This document shows positions 37,098 through 46,264 of a stretch of 64,000 nt of DNA, piece after piece. Numbering within the stretch: the stretch's first letter is position 1; the number at the start of each line of letters is the position of its first letter. Source of the stretch: Achromobacter veterisilvae (GTDB lineage Bacteria > Pseudomonadota > Gammaproteobacteria > Burkholderiales > Burkholderiaceae_B). Location: positions 21,022 to 85,021 of the forward strand of contig NZ_UFQC01000027.1 in the NCBI RefSeq assembly GCF_900496975.1. Reading direction: 5' to 3'. Position numbers and translations under genes: made by a program. Under the pieces are notes generated by a model. It was given only the letters and a program-made list of their open reading frames with translations. It had not been told where the DNA came from and did not search any database.

Positions 37098-38087
37098 TCA
37101 GCGGGGCAGGATCACCGCGCTGCCATCCGGTTGAACGCGCACCTGGACCGGCGCCACGGCCGGCAACGCCGCCAGGATCGCTTCCGGCTCGTCGATGTTG
37201 AAGACGCCCGCCACCCGGTAGTCGCGCAGCGAGGGCGCATCGAGCCTGGCCGGCCGCGCGAGATAGCGATTCATTTCGGCTACCACCTGCGCCAGCGGCG
37301 CATTGCGGAACACGATCTTGCCCTGGCGCCACGCGAGCACGTTTTCGATCTGGACCGGCGCCACGGCGCTCAGATTCCCCGCGGCATCGCGCGCGACTGC
37401 CTGGCCGGCGGTGAGCCGCCGCTCCGTCTTGTTCCACCAGGCGCCCGCGCTGACCTGCACCGATCCGGACTCCACCGCCACCCGGGAATCATCCTGGCGC
37501 ACGTCGAAGCGCGTACCCGTGACGGTCACCGTGACGGCGTCGGTGCGGACTACGAACTCGCGCTCGGCCTCGTGCTGAACCGCGAAGAACGCCTGGCCCC
37601 GGGCCAGCGCGATATCGCGCCGCTTCTCGAAGAAAGCCACCTCGAGGCGTGTATTCATGTTCAGGCTGAGCACCGATCCATCCGGCAATGTCACCTCGCG
37701 CCGTTCGCCCGGCTGGGTTTCGAAGGCTGCGCGATAGGCCGGCGCCTCGCTGTTCAGCAGGGGCAACGCTACCGCCACGGCGGCAATGGCCGCGCACGCC
37801 GCCGCGGCCGCCCAGCCGAACCGGCGGCGCGCCGGCGCCGCTGTCCCTCCGGTGGCGGCACGGCTGGCGTCCAGCATCGCGCGCAACTCCTGCTGCGGCA
37901 ATTGCCCGGATGCCTGCCAGAGAAACTCGACCTTGCGATAGGCCGCGTCGTGCGCCGGGTCTGCGCGGCGCCATGCCGCACAGGCGTCGATTTCCTCGTG
38001 CGTGGCCTGCCCCGACTGAACGCGCGCAAACCACTGCGCCGCGCGGGTGCGCGGATCATCGGCAGGGGTGTTGTCTTGATGGTTCAT
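37098..38087 (-). CDS. fecR: FecR-family regulator
   Basis: Sigma regulator of 329 residues. Cytoplasmic FecR N-domain (about 12-65, AAQWFARVQSGQATHEEIDACAAWRRADPAHDAAY in that order), one transmembrane helix (about 92-110), periplasmic segment with GERREVTLPDGSVLSLN and a C-terminal STN-like part (LAWRQGKIVFRNAPLAQVVAEMNRYL). It links the receptor below to the sigma factor above; 72 bases separate it from fecI. Confidence 0.93.
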   Translation of the reverse strand: MNHQDNTPADDPRTRAAQWFARVQSGQATHEEIDACAAWRRADPAHDAAYRKVEFLWQASGQLPQQELRAMLDASRAATGGTAAPARRRFGWAAAAACAAIAAVAVALPLLNSEAPAYRAAFETQPGERREVTLPDGSVLSLNMNTRLEVAFFEKRRDIALARGQAFFAVQHEAEREFVVRTDAVTVTVTGTRFDVRQDDSRVAVESGSVQVSAGAWWNKTERRLTAGQAVARDAAGNLSAVAPVQIENVLAWRQGKIVFRNAPLAQVVAEMNRYLARPARLDAPSLRDYRVAGVFNIDEPEAILAALPAVAPVQVRVQPDGSAVILPR

Positions 38088-38159
38088 GGGGATAGGTATG
38101 GACAGTCACGGATTTTCGCATCGTCTCGTCTCTAGAGACGAACGGGCAGGGCAATCGCC

Positions 38160-38663
38160 TCAATCTGTAGGGGCATGGTGTTTCAGTCTTTCGCCGATGT
38201 GCAGTAGCGCCCGGGCCATGTGTTTCTCAACCATACTGCGCGAAATGCCCATATCGGCCGCGATTTCGGCATGGGTCCAACCCTCCAGGCGATGCTGGAG
38301 ATAGACGCGCTGACAGGCGGGCGGCAGTTCCTGCAACGCCGCCATCAGCGCCGTGAGCAATTCGCTGGTGTAGAACGCCGACTGTCCATCCGCCACCGTG
38401 GGATGCTCATGTTCGGGCAAATCGTCGAGTGGGCGAAACGGGATGATTCTGCGGCGCCGGTGCCGGTCGATCACGCCATTGGAGACGCCGCGTGCCAGAT
38501 AGGAGCGGGGTTCATCGAGATCCACGATGCCGCGCTCGAGCAGTTCCACCGCCACGTCCTGAATGGCGTCCTCGCCATCCGGCGAATTCCTGTTGCGCCA
38601 TGCGCCAAGCAGCTCGCGGTAATGGGCGAGCCAGCCTTGTTTGCGCTTGAGCGGAACAGACAT
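38160..38663 (-). CDS. fecI: ECF sigma factor, FecI type
   Basis: Sigma factor of 167 residues. Region 2 at about 25-70 (GEDAIQDVAVELLER, then SYLARGVSNGVIDRHRRRR) and region 4 at about 108-155 (LEGWTHAEIAADMGISRSMVEKHMARALLHI). It should drive the receptor gene two genes down. A 15/19 Fur box lies 39 bases upstream, so it is predicted to be iron-repressed. Confidence 0.94.
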   Translation of the reverse strand: MSVPLKRKQGWLAHYRELLGAWRNRNSPDGEDAIQDVAVELLERGIVDLDEPRSYLARGVSNGVIDRHRRRRIIPFRPLDDLPEHEHPTVADGQSAFYTSELLTALMAALQELPPACQRVYLQHRLEGWTHAEIAADMGISRSMVEKHMARALLHIGERLKHHAPTD

Positions 38664-38701
38664 GCGGGCAAATCGTAGCGATCGGGGAAAGCGCGAATAT
38701 T

Positions 38702-38720
38702 AACAATAATTCTCATTATC
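38702..38720. promoter_or_regulatory. Fur box upstream of fecI
   Basis: On the minus strand GATAATGAGAATTATTGTT matches 15 of 19 positions of the classical Fur consensus, the best Fur site in this window. It lies in the fecI promoter region. Confidence 0.82.
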
Positions 38721-38746
38721 GAGTGCATTCGAACGGTCTTTCGCCG

Positions 38747-39619
38747 CTACTTCACGCTGATCAGCCAATCGGAAAAAATGCTGAAGGGCGCGCCGCTGGC
38801 GCGCGCGGGGTTGCTGACCAGGTAGTAGCCATTGCTGCTGCGCGCGGTATGGGCCAGGGGCTGGACCAGTTGGCCGGTGGCGAAGTCCTGGGTGATGTAG
38901 GCGCGCTGGGTGACCGCGATCCCCAGGCCTTCGGCCGCGGCCTGCAGGCACAGGACGGCGTTGGCCAGCGGAATGAAACGGGTGTCGCCGCTTGCGGCCA
39001 GGCCCGCGGACAGTAGCCAGCGGTCCCAGCAATCGGGGGCGATCATGGATTTGAGCAAGGTTTCGCCCAGCACGTCTTCGGGGCGGTGCAGGCGCTCGGC
39101 CAGCGCGGGCGAGCAGGCCAGCACCAGTTCATCGGGAAACAGCAGGTCGGCGCGCAGGCCCGGCCAGTCGCCGGCGCCGCAACGCACGACGAAGTCGGCA
39201 TTGTGCAGGTCGGTGTCATCGGCTCGCGCGACGGTGGCGACTTCGATGTCGATGTCGCCATGCCGCACGTACAGCGAGCCCAGCCGGGGCATGAGCCATT
39301 TGATGGCGAAGCTGGGGATGACCTTGACGCGGATGCGGCGATTGGCGCCCGCTTCGGCCGCCTTGGCCAGCACTCCCTCCAACTGATCGAAGAGTTCGGC
39401 GGCCTGTAGCGCCAGTTCGGTGCCGACCGCGGTGAAGGCGATGTCGCGGCCGTCTTTCTGCACCAGTTGCACACCCAGTTCGCTTTCCAGCCGGCGCAGT
39501 TGGTGGCTCACGGCACCGGGGGTGACATGCAGGAGTTCGGCGGCCCGGCCGACGCCGCCGCCCCGGTACACGGCATCCAGCACCCGGAGCGGGCCAAGGC
39601 GGTTTCTGAGTTTGTGCAT
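38747..39619 (-). CDS. LysR-family regulator, GcvA-like, divergent from the Bug/PrpD operon
   Basis: Regulator of 290 residues of the GcvA-like LysR group: GPLRVLDAVYRGGGVGRAAELLHVTPGAVSHQLRRLE at the N-terminus carries the helix-turn-helix (helix LHVTPGAVSHQL). The family start favours the ATG at 39619; an ATG at 39643 is an alternative. It is divergent from the catabolic operon that begins at 39761, with a dyad (CATTG...CAATG at 39617-39638) overlapping its start that could be its own operator. Likely activator of that operon; effector unknown. Confidence 0.9.
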   Translation of the reverse strand: MHKLRNRLGPLRVLDAVYRGGGVGRAAELLHVTPGAVSHQLRRLESELGVQLVQKDGRDIAFTAVGTELALQAAELFDQLEGVLAKAAEAGANRRIRVKVIPSFAIKWLMPRLGSLYVRHGDIDIEVATVARADDTDLHNADFVVRCGAGDWPGLRADLLFPDELVLACSPALAERLHRPEDVLGETLLKSMIAPDCWDRWLLSAGLAASGDTRFIPLANAVLCLQAAAEGLGIAVTQRAYITQDFATGQLVQPLAHTARSSNGYYLVSNPARASGAPFSIFSDWLISVK

Positions 39620-39760
39620 TGTTGAAATCAACTCAATGGTCAAAGAATAAGTTTCGACAGACGCAGAAGGAGAAGGCGCCTACAGTCTGCCTTGTCTGAC
39701 AAAACTAAATCAAGTGTTGGGCTGCGATGTCGTGTCGTATCCCGGCAAGGAGGAGACGAA

Positions 39761-40759
39761 ATGAGCGGGTTTTACCGGCGCAAGGCAGGCGTCTGCGCAT
39801 TGCTGCCCTTTTTTTGTGCGGCGTTCTGGAGTGCGGGCGCCGAGGCGGCCTATCCCGAACGTTCCATCCGGCTTATCGTGCCTTTCGCGGCGGGCAGCGC
39901 GGCCGATACGCTGTCGCGCGTAGTGGCTTCGGCCCTGGCCGATGAGCTGGGCCAGCCGCTGGTGGTGGACAACAAGGCCGGCGCGGGCGGCACCATCGGC
40001 ACGATGGATATCGCGCGCGCCAAGCCGGACGGCTATACCCTGGGCATCGCCGCGCAGGGGACTTTCGTCAACAACCAGGTGCTCTATAAGGCGCCCGGCT
40101 ACGACTCGATCAAGGATTTCAGCTTCATCAGCGAAATTGCCGATGTGCAGAATCTGCTGGTCGTGGCCGAGAAGGCGCCTTATCAAGACGCTCCCGCCTT
40201 GCTGGCCGATATCAAGGCCAAGCCGCCGGAGACTTTCCGGTATTCCTCCAGCGGTGTGGGAACCAGCCACCACATTGCCGGCGCCACGGTGTCGCAATAC
40301 CTGGACAAGCCGCTCATGCACGTGCCCTATACCGGCGCGCCCCAGGGCCTGAGCGCCATCATCAGCGGCGACGTGGACATGGGCTTGTACAACCTGCCGG
40401 CGGCCATCGGCCTGGTGAGGGCGGGCAAGCTCAAGGCGCTCGCCGTCACCGGGCCCAGGCGTTCCACGTTGCTGCCGGAGATTCCCACGCTGCAGGAGAG
40501 CGGCCTGAAGGACTATTCGGTCACGCTCTGGTGGGGCCTGGTCGGTCCGGCGGGGTTGCCGGCCGACGTTTCGACGCGCCTGTATGCGGCCCTGGACAAG
40601 GTCATGGGCCAGGCCGCGCTGCGCGAGAAGTTGATCGGCCAGGGCTTTACCTTGCCCGATATGCCCATTCCCAAGCCCGCGGATTTCGAGGCCCTGGTGC
40701 GCCAGGACCTCGCCAAATGGATCCCCGTCCTCAAGGAACTGGGAACGGCCGCGCAGTGA
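39761..40759 (+). CDS. Bug-family (TctC-like) periplasmic solute-binding protein
   Basis: Periplasmic binding protein of 332 residues. AAGGAGGAG upstream of the ATG, signal peptide (about 1-28, ending GAEAA), then YPERSIRLIVPFAAGSAADTLSR, the Bug hallmark with the substrate-carboxylate loop, and DNKAGAGGTIGTMDIARAKPDGYT. Bug proteins bind carboxylates, often for a tripartite tricarboxylate transporter, but no tctAB membrane genes are present here. First gene of the operon; its ligand should be the substrate of the enzymes that follow (inference). Confidence 0.93.
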   Translation: MSGFYRRKAGVCALLPFFCAAFWSAGAEAAYPERSIRLIVPFAAGSAADTLSRVVASALADELGQPLVVDNKAGAGGTIGTMDIARAKPDGYTLGIAAQGTFVNNQVLYKAPGYDSIKDFSFISEIADVQNLLVVAEKAPYQDAPALLADIKAKPPETFRYSSSGVGTSHHIAGATVSQYLDKPLMHVPYTGAPQGLSAIISGDVDMGLYNLPAAIGLVRAGKLKALAVTGPRRSTLLPEIPTLQESGLKDYSVTLWWGLVGPAGLPADVSTRLYAALDKVMGQAALREKLIGQGFTLPDMPIPKPADFEALVRQDLAKWIPVLKELGTAAQ

Positions 40760-40792
40760 TGCCGGCGCAACGCACTCATCAAGGAAGCTATT

Positions 40793-42172
40793 GTGCAATC
40801 CCCCTCCGTGGCGCGCCCCTTGGCGCGTCAACTGGCTGACTTCGTCTTGTCCACGTCCGCCGATGTCCTGCCGGCGCTCGCCATCGAGCACGCCAAGATG
40901 AGTCTGGCCAGCACCCTGGCCAGCGCCGCCATGGGCTATGGCATCGAATCGGCCCGCATCATCCGCGAGATCGAGCTGGCCGACGGCGGCGCGCCGGCGG
41001 CAGGCCTGTGGTTTGACGGTACCCGCCTGCCGCTGGCCAGCGCCGCGCGCGCCAATGCGGCGGCCAGCGATGCGGCGGCGTCCGATGACAGCGATATGCG
41101 CAGCATCGCGCACATCGGTACCATTGTCTCCAGCGTGGCGCTGGCCGTGGGCGAGCGCGAGGGCGCAAGCGGCAGGGATGTGCTGGCGGCCATGGTGCTG
41201 GGTTATGAAGTCGCCGGTCGCATCGACGAGTCCTTGACGCCGGGCCGCATGCAGCGGGGGTTTCACGGGTCGTGGTCCACGGTGTTCGGCGCCTGCGTGG
41301 CGGCGGGCCTGCTTTTGCGCCTGGACGCGCCGCGCCTGGCCCATGCCATCGCGCTCTCGGCCACCTCGGCCAGCGGCATGGCCATCGCGGCCGACACCAG
41401 TTGCGCGCGGGAATATCACGCCGGCCAGGCGGCAAGCGCCGGCATACGCGCCGCGCTCGCGGCGCAGCGGGGATTCGAAGGGGAGCTGGGCGTGCTGGAG
41501 CAGCCGCGCGGCCTGCTCGATGCCTTGGGCGGGCAGTCGCGGGAGGACATCGTGCGCGATTGGGGCGCTTCCTGGGACATCGTGACCGACCTGGCCATCA
41601 AGCTCATGCCGGGCGCGCACCCCTTTCATGCAAGCGCCGAAGCCGCGGCCGAGGCCGCGCGCGCCGGCGCCGTTCGCCCCGGCGACGTTGCGCGCATCGT
41701 GGTGTCGGCGGCCGTGCAGTGGACCAATTTCAAGGGCGAACCCCATCCGCGCAACCTGGTCGACGCGGCGCACAGCCTGCCTTATTTCGTGGCGGCGTCG
41801 ATTGCCGACGATGGCTTCGGCTGGCGGCATATGGACGTGGCCACGATGGCCGACCCGGTGATCGCCGCGCTGCAGGACAAGGTCGAATTCGATCCCGAAC
41901 CGCCGCCCCTGCCGGATCGCTTTCCGCACCGGCATGGCGGCACGGTCACGATACACATGCAGGACGGCGCGGTGCATCGCGCCACTTGCCGGGCGCCGCG
42001 CGGCTCCGGCGCGCGCGGCATCGATTGGCGCGACGTGGAGGCCAAGTTCCTGCGGCTTTTCCCGCTGGCCGGTTTGCCCGCGGGGACGACCGAGGCCTGC
42101 CTGGAGGCCATCGCGCATTTGGACAAGGCCGGCTCCGTCCGCGCGCTGGCGGGATTGCTGAGCCGGCGCTGA
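40793..42172 (+). CDS. MmgE/PrpD-family protein
   Basis: Protein of 459 residues of the 2-methylcitrate dehydratase / cis-aconitate decarboxylase superfamily. It begins at a GTG (40793) with AAGGAAG upstream. The helical first domain (about 1-260) contains LGYEVAGRIDESLTPGRMQRGFHGSWSTVFGA and the small domain has TDLAIKLMPGAHPFHASAEAA, matching the family's active-site segment (Lys, His). Family members dehydrate or decarboxylate methylcitrate or aconitate-like acids; here no methylcitrate synthase is present, so the substrate is a different hydroxy-acid or unsaturated acid. Confidence 0.9.
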   Translation: MQSPSVARPLARQLADFVLSTSADVLPALAIEHAKMSLASTLASAAMGYGIESARIIREIELADGGAPAAGLWFDGTRLPLASAARANAAASDAAASDDSDMRSIAHIGTIVSSVALAVGEREGASGRDVLAAMVLGYEVAGRIDESLTPGRMQRGFHGSWSTVFGACVAAGLLLRLDAPRLAHAIALSATSASGMAIAADTSCAREYHAGQAASAGIRAALAAQRGFEGELGVLEQPRGLLDALGGQSREDIVRDWGASWDIVTDLAIKLMPGAHPFHASAEAAAEAARAGAVRPGDVARIVVSAAVQWTNFKGEPHPRNLVDAAHSLPYFVAASIADDGFGWRHMDVATMADPVIAALQDKVEFDPEPPPLPDRFPHRHGGTVTIHMQDGAVHRATCRAPRGSGARGIDWRDVEAKFLRLFPLAGLPAGTTEACLEAIAHLDKAGSVRALAGLLSRR

Positions 42173-42228
42173 ACCGCTTTTTCAACCGAGGCACAAAGCC
42201 GCAAAGGCCGCCCCACAGAGGAGACAAC

Positions 42229-43212
42229 ATGAAACGACGCATCGCATCCGCGCTTGCCGGAATAGCCTTTTGCCTGGGAGCGGGCCACGCGGCCATGGCC
42301 CAGGAGAGCTTCCCGTCGAAGTCCGTCACCATCATGGTGGGGGTCGCGCCCGGCGGCAGCCTGGACGCGCTGGCCCGCTTGATCGCCAGCGAACTGGGCA
42401 AGGCCACCAAGACCACTTTCGTGGTGGAGAACGTCACCGGCGCGGGCGGCCTGCTGGCATTTCAGCGGCTGACGCGGTCGGCGCCGGACGGCTACACCTT
42501 GATGTTCAGCAATCAGTCCATGGTGCTGATTCCCCTGCTGTATCCCAAGGCCGGCCTGGACATCGTCAAGGACACGACGGCCGTGGGCACCATCGCCAAT
42601 GTGCCCATGGTGCTCAGCGTGAGCAATCAGAGCGGTATCCAGGATCTGCCCTCCATGCTGGCGGGCATGCGCAGCGGCGCGCTCAAACTGAACTTCGGCT
42701 CCGGCGGCCCCGGCACCACCGCTCATCTGGCCGAGGCGATGTTCCTGCAGATGGCGGGCGTGCAGGCCGAACTGGTGCAGTACCGTGGATCGGGGCCGGC
42801 CATTACCGACCTGATGGGAGGCACCATACAGTCGGTGCTGGACCAGACGGTCACCATGCTGCCCTTGCACCGGGGCAAGCAGATCAAGGCCATTGCCGTG
42901 GCGTCCAAAGAGCGCTTGCCGCAGATGCCCGACGTGCCGACCTTCGCCGAGGGCGGCGTGCCCCAGTTCGATCTACAGATCTGGAATGGCCTGGTGGCGC
43001 CCCAGGGCACGCCCAAGGCCGTGGTCGACAAGCTGGCCCAGGCCTTGACCGAGGCGGTCCAGTCGCCTGACTTCCGCGCGCGCATCGACAGCCTGGCCGC
43101 GCAGATTCCCTCGGCCGAGGAGCGCAGCCCCGAGACCTTCGCCCGCGTCCTGCAGCGCGATCAGAAACAGTTCGCCGAACTGGCCAGGCAGATCGGCCTG
43201 CAGGCCCGCTAA
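42229..43212 (+). CDS. Bug-family periplasmic solute-binding protein (second copy)
   Basis: Binding protein of 327 residues with a signal peptide ending AAMAQE and a Bug motif SVTIMVGVAPGGSLDALARLIASELGK; the loop VENVTGAGGLLAFQRLTRSAPDGYT corresponds to the family carboxylate site. The upstream AGGAG decides the ATG at 42229. Only distantly like the first copy, so not a recent duplication; the two may bind different intermediates or the same ligand in different forms. Membrane partners are not in this window. Confidence 0.92.
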   Translation: MKRRIASALAGIAFCLGAGHAAMAQESFPSKSVTIMVGVAPGGSLDALARLIASELGKATKTTFVVENVTGAGGLLAFQRLTRSAPDGYTLMFSNQSMVLIPLLYPKAGLDIVKDTTAVGTIANVPMVLSVSNQSGIQDLPSMLAGMRSGALKLNFGSGGPGTTAHLAEAMFLQMAGVQAELVQYRGSGPAITDLMGGTIQSVLDQTVTMLPLHRGKQIKAIAVASKERLPQMPDVPTFAEGGVPQFDLQIWNGLVAPQGTPKAVVDKLAQALTEAVQSPDFRARIDSLAAQIPSAEERSPETFARVLQRDQKQFAELARQIGLQAR

Positions 43213-43246
43213 CCCAGCCGCAAGCGGCATATTTCGAGGACAAAAG

Positions 43247-44146
43247 ATGAGCGAGACGATTTACGGTTTCATCGGATTGGGCAATATGGGCGGCCCCATG
43301 GCGGGACGCCTGCTCGACGCCGGCTACGCGCTGCACGTCGCCGACAGCAATCCCGCCGTGCGCCAGCAACTGGCGGCCCGCGGCGCCGTGGCCCACGACA
43401 GCGCGCGGGCCGTGGGCGACGCGGCCGACGTGGTCTTCCTGAGCCTGCCCGATGGCAAGGCGGTGGAGCAGGTGTTGGGGGGCGAACAGGGGCTGGCGCG
43501 GGCGGGCCGGGCCAAGTGCGTGGTGGACCTGTCGACCATCGGGCCGGCGGCGGCGCGGCGCGCGTTCGATACGCTGGCCGCCCAGGGCATCGAGTACGTG
43601 GATGCCCCGATCAGCGGCGGGCCGACCGGCGCCGAGCGCGGCACCCTGGCGATCATGGTTGCCTGCCCGCCGGCGCGCTACGAGGCGCTGGCTCAGGTGC
43701 TGGGCCATTTCGGCAAACTCTTCTATCTGGGCGCCGAAGCCGGGCAGGCCCAGGTGATGAAGCTGGCCAACAACCTGCTGTCGGCCACCGCCGTGGCGAT
43801 CACTTCCGAGGCCATGGCGCTGGGGGTGAAGGCCGGTCTGGATCCCAGCGTCATGATCGACGTCATCAACGCCGGATCCGGGCGCAACTCGGCCACGATG
43901 GAGAAGTTCCCCAAGGCCGTGCTGACCGGCACCTTCAATGTGGGCTTCGCGGCGCGCCTGGCGCACAAGGACGTGCGTCTGTGCCTGGAAGAAGCCGAGC
44001 GCCACGGCGTGCCCATGGTGGTGGGTTCATCGGTGCGCGAGATGCTGGTGATGACCACCGCCATCCATGGCCGGGACGCCGACTATGCGGACGTGGCGCG
44101 CGTGGTCGAAGACTGGGCGGGCGTGAAGGTCCGCGCCAGAAAGTAA
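43247..44146 (+). CDS. 3-hydroxyisobutyrate dehydrogenase-like oxidoreductase (A)
   Basis: NAD(P)-dependent beta-hydroxyacid dehydrogenase of 299 residues. Rossmann motif GFIGLGNMGGPM (7-18), substrate loop DAPISGGPTGAERGTLAIMV (119-138) and catalytic K172 (MKLANNLL). The family covers 3-hydroxyisobutyrate, tartronate semialdehyde, 2-(hydroxymethyl)glutarate and related substrates; it cannot be narrowed from sequence. It lies 35 bases after the Bug gene and 26 before the SDR, and a second, different member of the same family is two genes further down. Confidence 0.92.
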   Translation: MSETIYGFIGLGNMGGPMAGRLLDAGYALHVADSNPAVRQQLAARGAVAHDSARAVGDAADVVFLSLPDGKAVEQVLGGEQGLARAGRAKCVVDLSTIGPAAARRAFDTLAAQGIEYVDAPISGGPTGAERGTLAIMVACPPARYEALAQVLGHFGKLFYLGAEAGQAQVMKLANNLLSATAVAITSEAMALGVKAGLDPSVMIDVINAGSGRNSATMEKFPKAVLTGTFNVGFAARLAHKDVRLCLEEAERHGVPMVVGSSVREMLVMTTAIHGRDADYADVARVVEDWAGVKVRARK

Positions 44147-44171
44147 CGGCCATCGCGATAAAGGAGGCGTC

Positions 44172-44915
44172 ATGGGAGTGCTGGAAGGCAAGGCGGCGAT
44201 CGTCACCGGCGGCGCGGGCGGCATCGGCCGCGAGATAGCGCGGGCCTATGCGCGGGAGGGTGCCAGGGTAGGGCTGCTGGATATCGACGAGGCATTGCTG
44301 GCCGAGGCCGCGCGCGACGTGCCGGGCGCGGTGCCGCTGCCCTGCGATGTGCGCGACCGCAAGCAGGTCCTGCGCGCGGTCGACGTCTATGCGGGCGAGT
44401 CGGGCGGCCTGGATATCCTGGTCAACAACGCGGCCTATTTTTTCTATGCCCCCCTGGTCGACATGCCGGAAGACGAAGTCTGCAAGATGATGGACGTGGG
44501 CCTGAAGGGGGCGATATGGGCGCTACAGGCGGCCACTCCGCATCTGATCGCGCGTGGTGGCGGCGCGATCATCAACCTGTCGTCGGTGGCGGTGTCGGTG
44601 TCGATTTCCCGGGCGGGGGTCTATAGCGCCATCAAGGGGGCGCTCGATGCCCTGACCCGGCAACAGGCCGCGGAGCTTGGCGGGCACGGCATCCGCGTCA
44701 ATGCGCTGGCGCCGGGGCCCGTCGTCACGCCGGGCGCGAGTTCGGTGATTTCCGAGGAAGGTTGGGCCGCGCGCCGCCGCCGCACGCCGTTGAACCGCCT
44801 GGCCACCGGCGCCGATGTGGCCGAGGCGGCGGTGTTCCTGGCATCGGCGTCCAGCGCGACGGTGGCCGGCATCACGCTCAAGGTGGACGGGGCGATGACC
44901 GTCCTGGGTTACTAG
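44172..44915 (+). CDS. Short-chain dehydrogenase/reductase
   Basis: Oxidoreductase of 247 residues: TGGAGGIG at 12-19, NNAA at 85-88, catalytic S138, Y151 and K155 (YSAIK), and the usual C-terminal GGAM-like VDGAMTVLGY. The DID near residue 38 suggests NAD rather than NADP. It lies between the two HIBADH-like genes with 26- and 34-base gaps, so three dehydrogenases act in one pathway. Substrate unknown. Confidence 0.92.
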   Translation: MGVLEGKAAIVTGGAGGIGREIARAYAREGARVGLLDIDEALLAEAARDVPGAVPLPCDVRDRKQVLRAVDVYAGESGGLDILVNNAAYFFYAPLVDMPEDEVCKMMDVGLKGAIWALQAATPHLIARGGGAIINLSSVAVSVSISRAGVYSAIKGALDALTRQQAAELGGHGIRVNALAPGPVVTPGASSVISEEGWAARRRRTPLNRLATGADVAEAAVFLASASSATVAGITLKVDGAMTVLGY

Positions 44916-44948
44916 CGCCCGGGCGGCCGGGGGCGAAGGAGAACGCAG

Positions 44949-45842
44949 ATGGACAGGAAACGTGCCGGTTTTATCGGCCTGGGCAATATGGGCGGCAGGA
45001 TGGCGCGGCGGCTGGCCGGCGCGGGCATCGCGGTGCTCGGGTACGACAGCGATCCGGCGCGCGCGGCCGCGGCCGGCGCCCAGGCGGCCGCGACGATCCG
45101 CGAGGTCATGGAATACGCCGACGTGGTCCTGCTGTCGCTGCCCGACAGCAAAGTGGTGGAGTCCGTGGTGGAGGGCGCGGGCGGCATTCTGGAGCACTGC
45201 CGGGACGGCCAGATCGTGGTCGACCTGAGCACGGCCGCGGCCAGTTCCACGGTGCGCCTGAACGCGCGCTTCGCCGGGCAGGGCGTGCAGTATGTCGACG
45301 CCGGCATATCGGGCGGCGCGGCCGCGGCGGAGAAGGGCGCGCTGACGCTGATGGTGGGAGGGGCGCCCGAGGCCATCGAGGCCGTAGGCTGGGTGTTCGC
45401 GCCCATCAGCGCCAAGGTCGTGGCCATGGGCGGCAGCGGCGCGGGGCATGCCACCAAGCTGCTCAACAACTTTCTGAACGCGGTCAGCCTGGCGGCCACC
45501 GCCGAGGTCATGGTGGCGGGTAAGAAGGCCGGCCTGGACCTGCATCGCCTGCTTGACGTGATCAACAGCAGCAGCGGGGTGAACTTCGCCACGCTCAACC
45601 GCTTTCCCTTCATCGTCGATGGCAACTACCTCGAAGGTGGATTGACCAGCAAGCTGATGAGCAAGGATGTGATGTTGTATGTGGACATGGTGCGCGAGCT
45701 GGGCGTGGCCTCGCTGAACGCGGCCGGCCCGGCGGCCTGCTTCGGCCTGGCCGCGACGCTGGGCTACGGCGACCAGATCAGCAATCGCGTGGTGGACGCC
45801 ATCGGCGACGTGTCGGGCGGCGTCCGTCTGAAAACCGTTTGA
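44949..45842 (+). CDS. 3-hydroxyisobutyrate dehydrogenase-like oxidoreductase (B)
   Basis: Second beta-hydroxyacid dehydrogenase of the operon, 297 residues. Rossmann GFIGLGNMGGRM (7-18), substrate loop DAGISGGAAAAEKGALTLMV (117-136) and catalytic K170 (HATKLLNNFL). The substrate loop and the end (VRLKTV) differ clearly from copy A, so the two likely act on different steps. The gene stops 14 bases before the cupin start. Confidence 0.92.
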   Translation: MDRKRAGFIGLGNMGGRMARRLAGAGIAVLGYDSDPARAAAAGAQAAATIREVMEYADVVLLSLPDSKVVESVVEGAGGILEHCRDGQIVVDLSTAAASSTVRLNARFAGQGVQYVDAGISGGAAAAEKGALTLMVGGAPEAIEAVGWVFAPISAKVVAMGGSGAGHATKLLNNFLNAVSLAATAEVMVAGKKAGLDLHRLLDVINSSSGVNFATLNRFPFIVDGNYLEGGLTSKLMSKDVMLYVDMVRELGVASLNAAGPAACFGLAATLGYGDQISNRVVDAIGDVSGGVRLKTV

Positions 45843-45856
45843 ACCAAGGAGCTTTC

Positions 45857-46264
45857 ATGCAAGTTTTTCATGGGCGGGACCAGGGCAAGCCTTCCGAGCG
45901 GCGCGGCGCGACATTCACCGGGGTGGTCTGGGCCGATCCGGTCATGCCTCCGGCGGAAAATGTCGGCATCAACCATGTTTTCTTTTCCCCGGGGGCGCGC
46001 ACTTTCTGGCACACGCATGAGCACGGGCAGGTCCTGCACGTGACCTCGGGCCGAGGCTGGGTCTGTGTCGAAGGCGAAGCGCCCCAGGAAATCCGCCAGG
46101 GCGATGTGGTGTGGATACGGCCTCATGAGCGTCATTGGCACGGCGCCGCCTCCGACACCTTCATGGCGCACCTGGCCATATCGCTGGGCAAGGCCGATTG
46201 GCAGGAAGCGCTGCCCGAGACCGATTACGCCCGCGCGGAAAACTGCGCAACGGAGGCGCAATGA
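45857..46264 (+). CDS. Cupin-domain protein
   Basis: Small single-domain cupin of 135 residues. Metal motif FWHTHEHGQVLHVTSGRG (about 53-70) and the second half RQGDVVWIRPHERHWHGA give the expected His ligands. The ATG at 45857 has AAGGAG upstream; the TTG six codons earlier is discarded. It resembles cupins of the carboxymuconolactone-decarboxylase-associated group. Its stop overlaps the NIPSNAP start (ATGA). Isomerase, decarboxylase or scavenging role in the pathway is open. Confidence 0.9.
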   Translation: MQVFHGRDQGKPSERRGATFTGVVWADPVMPPAENVGINHVFFSPGARTFWHTHEHGQVLHVTSGRGWVCVEGEAPQEIRQGDVVWIRPHERHWHGAASDTFMAHLAISLGKADWQEALPETDYARAENCATEAQ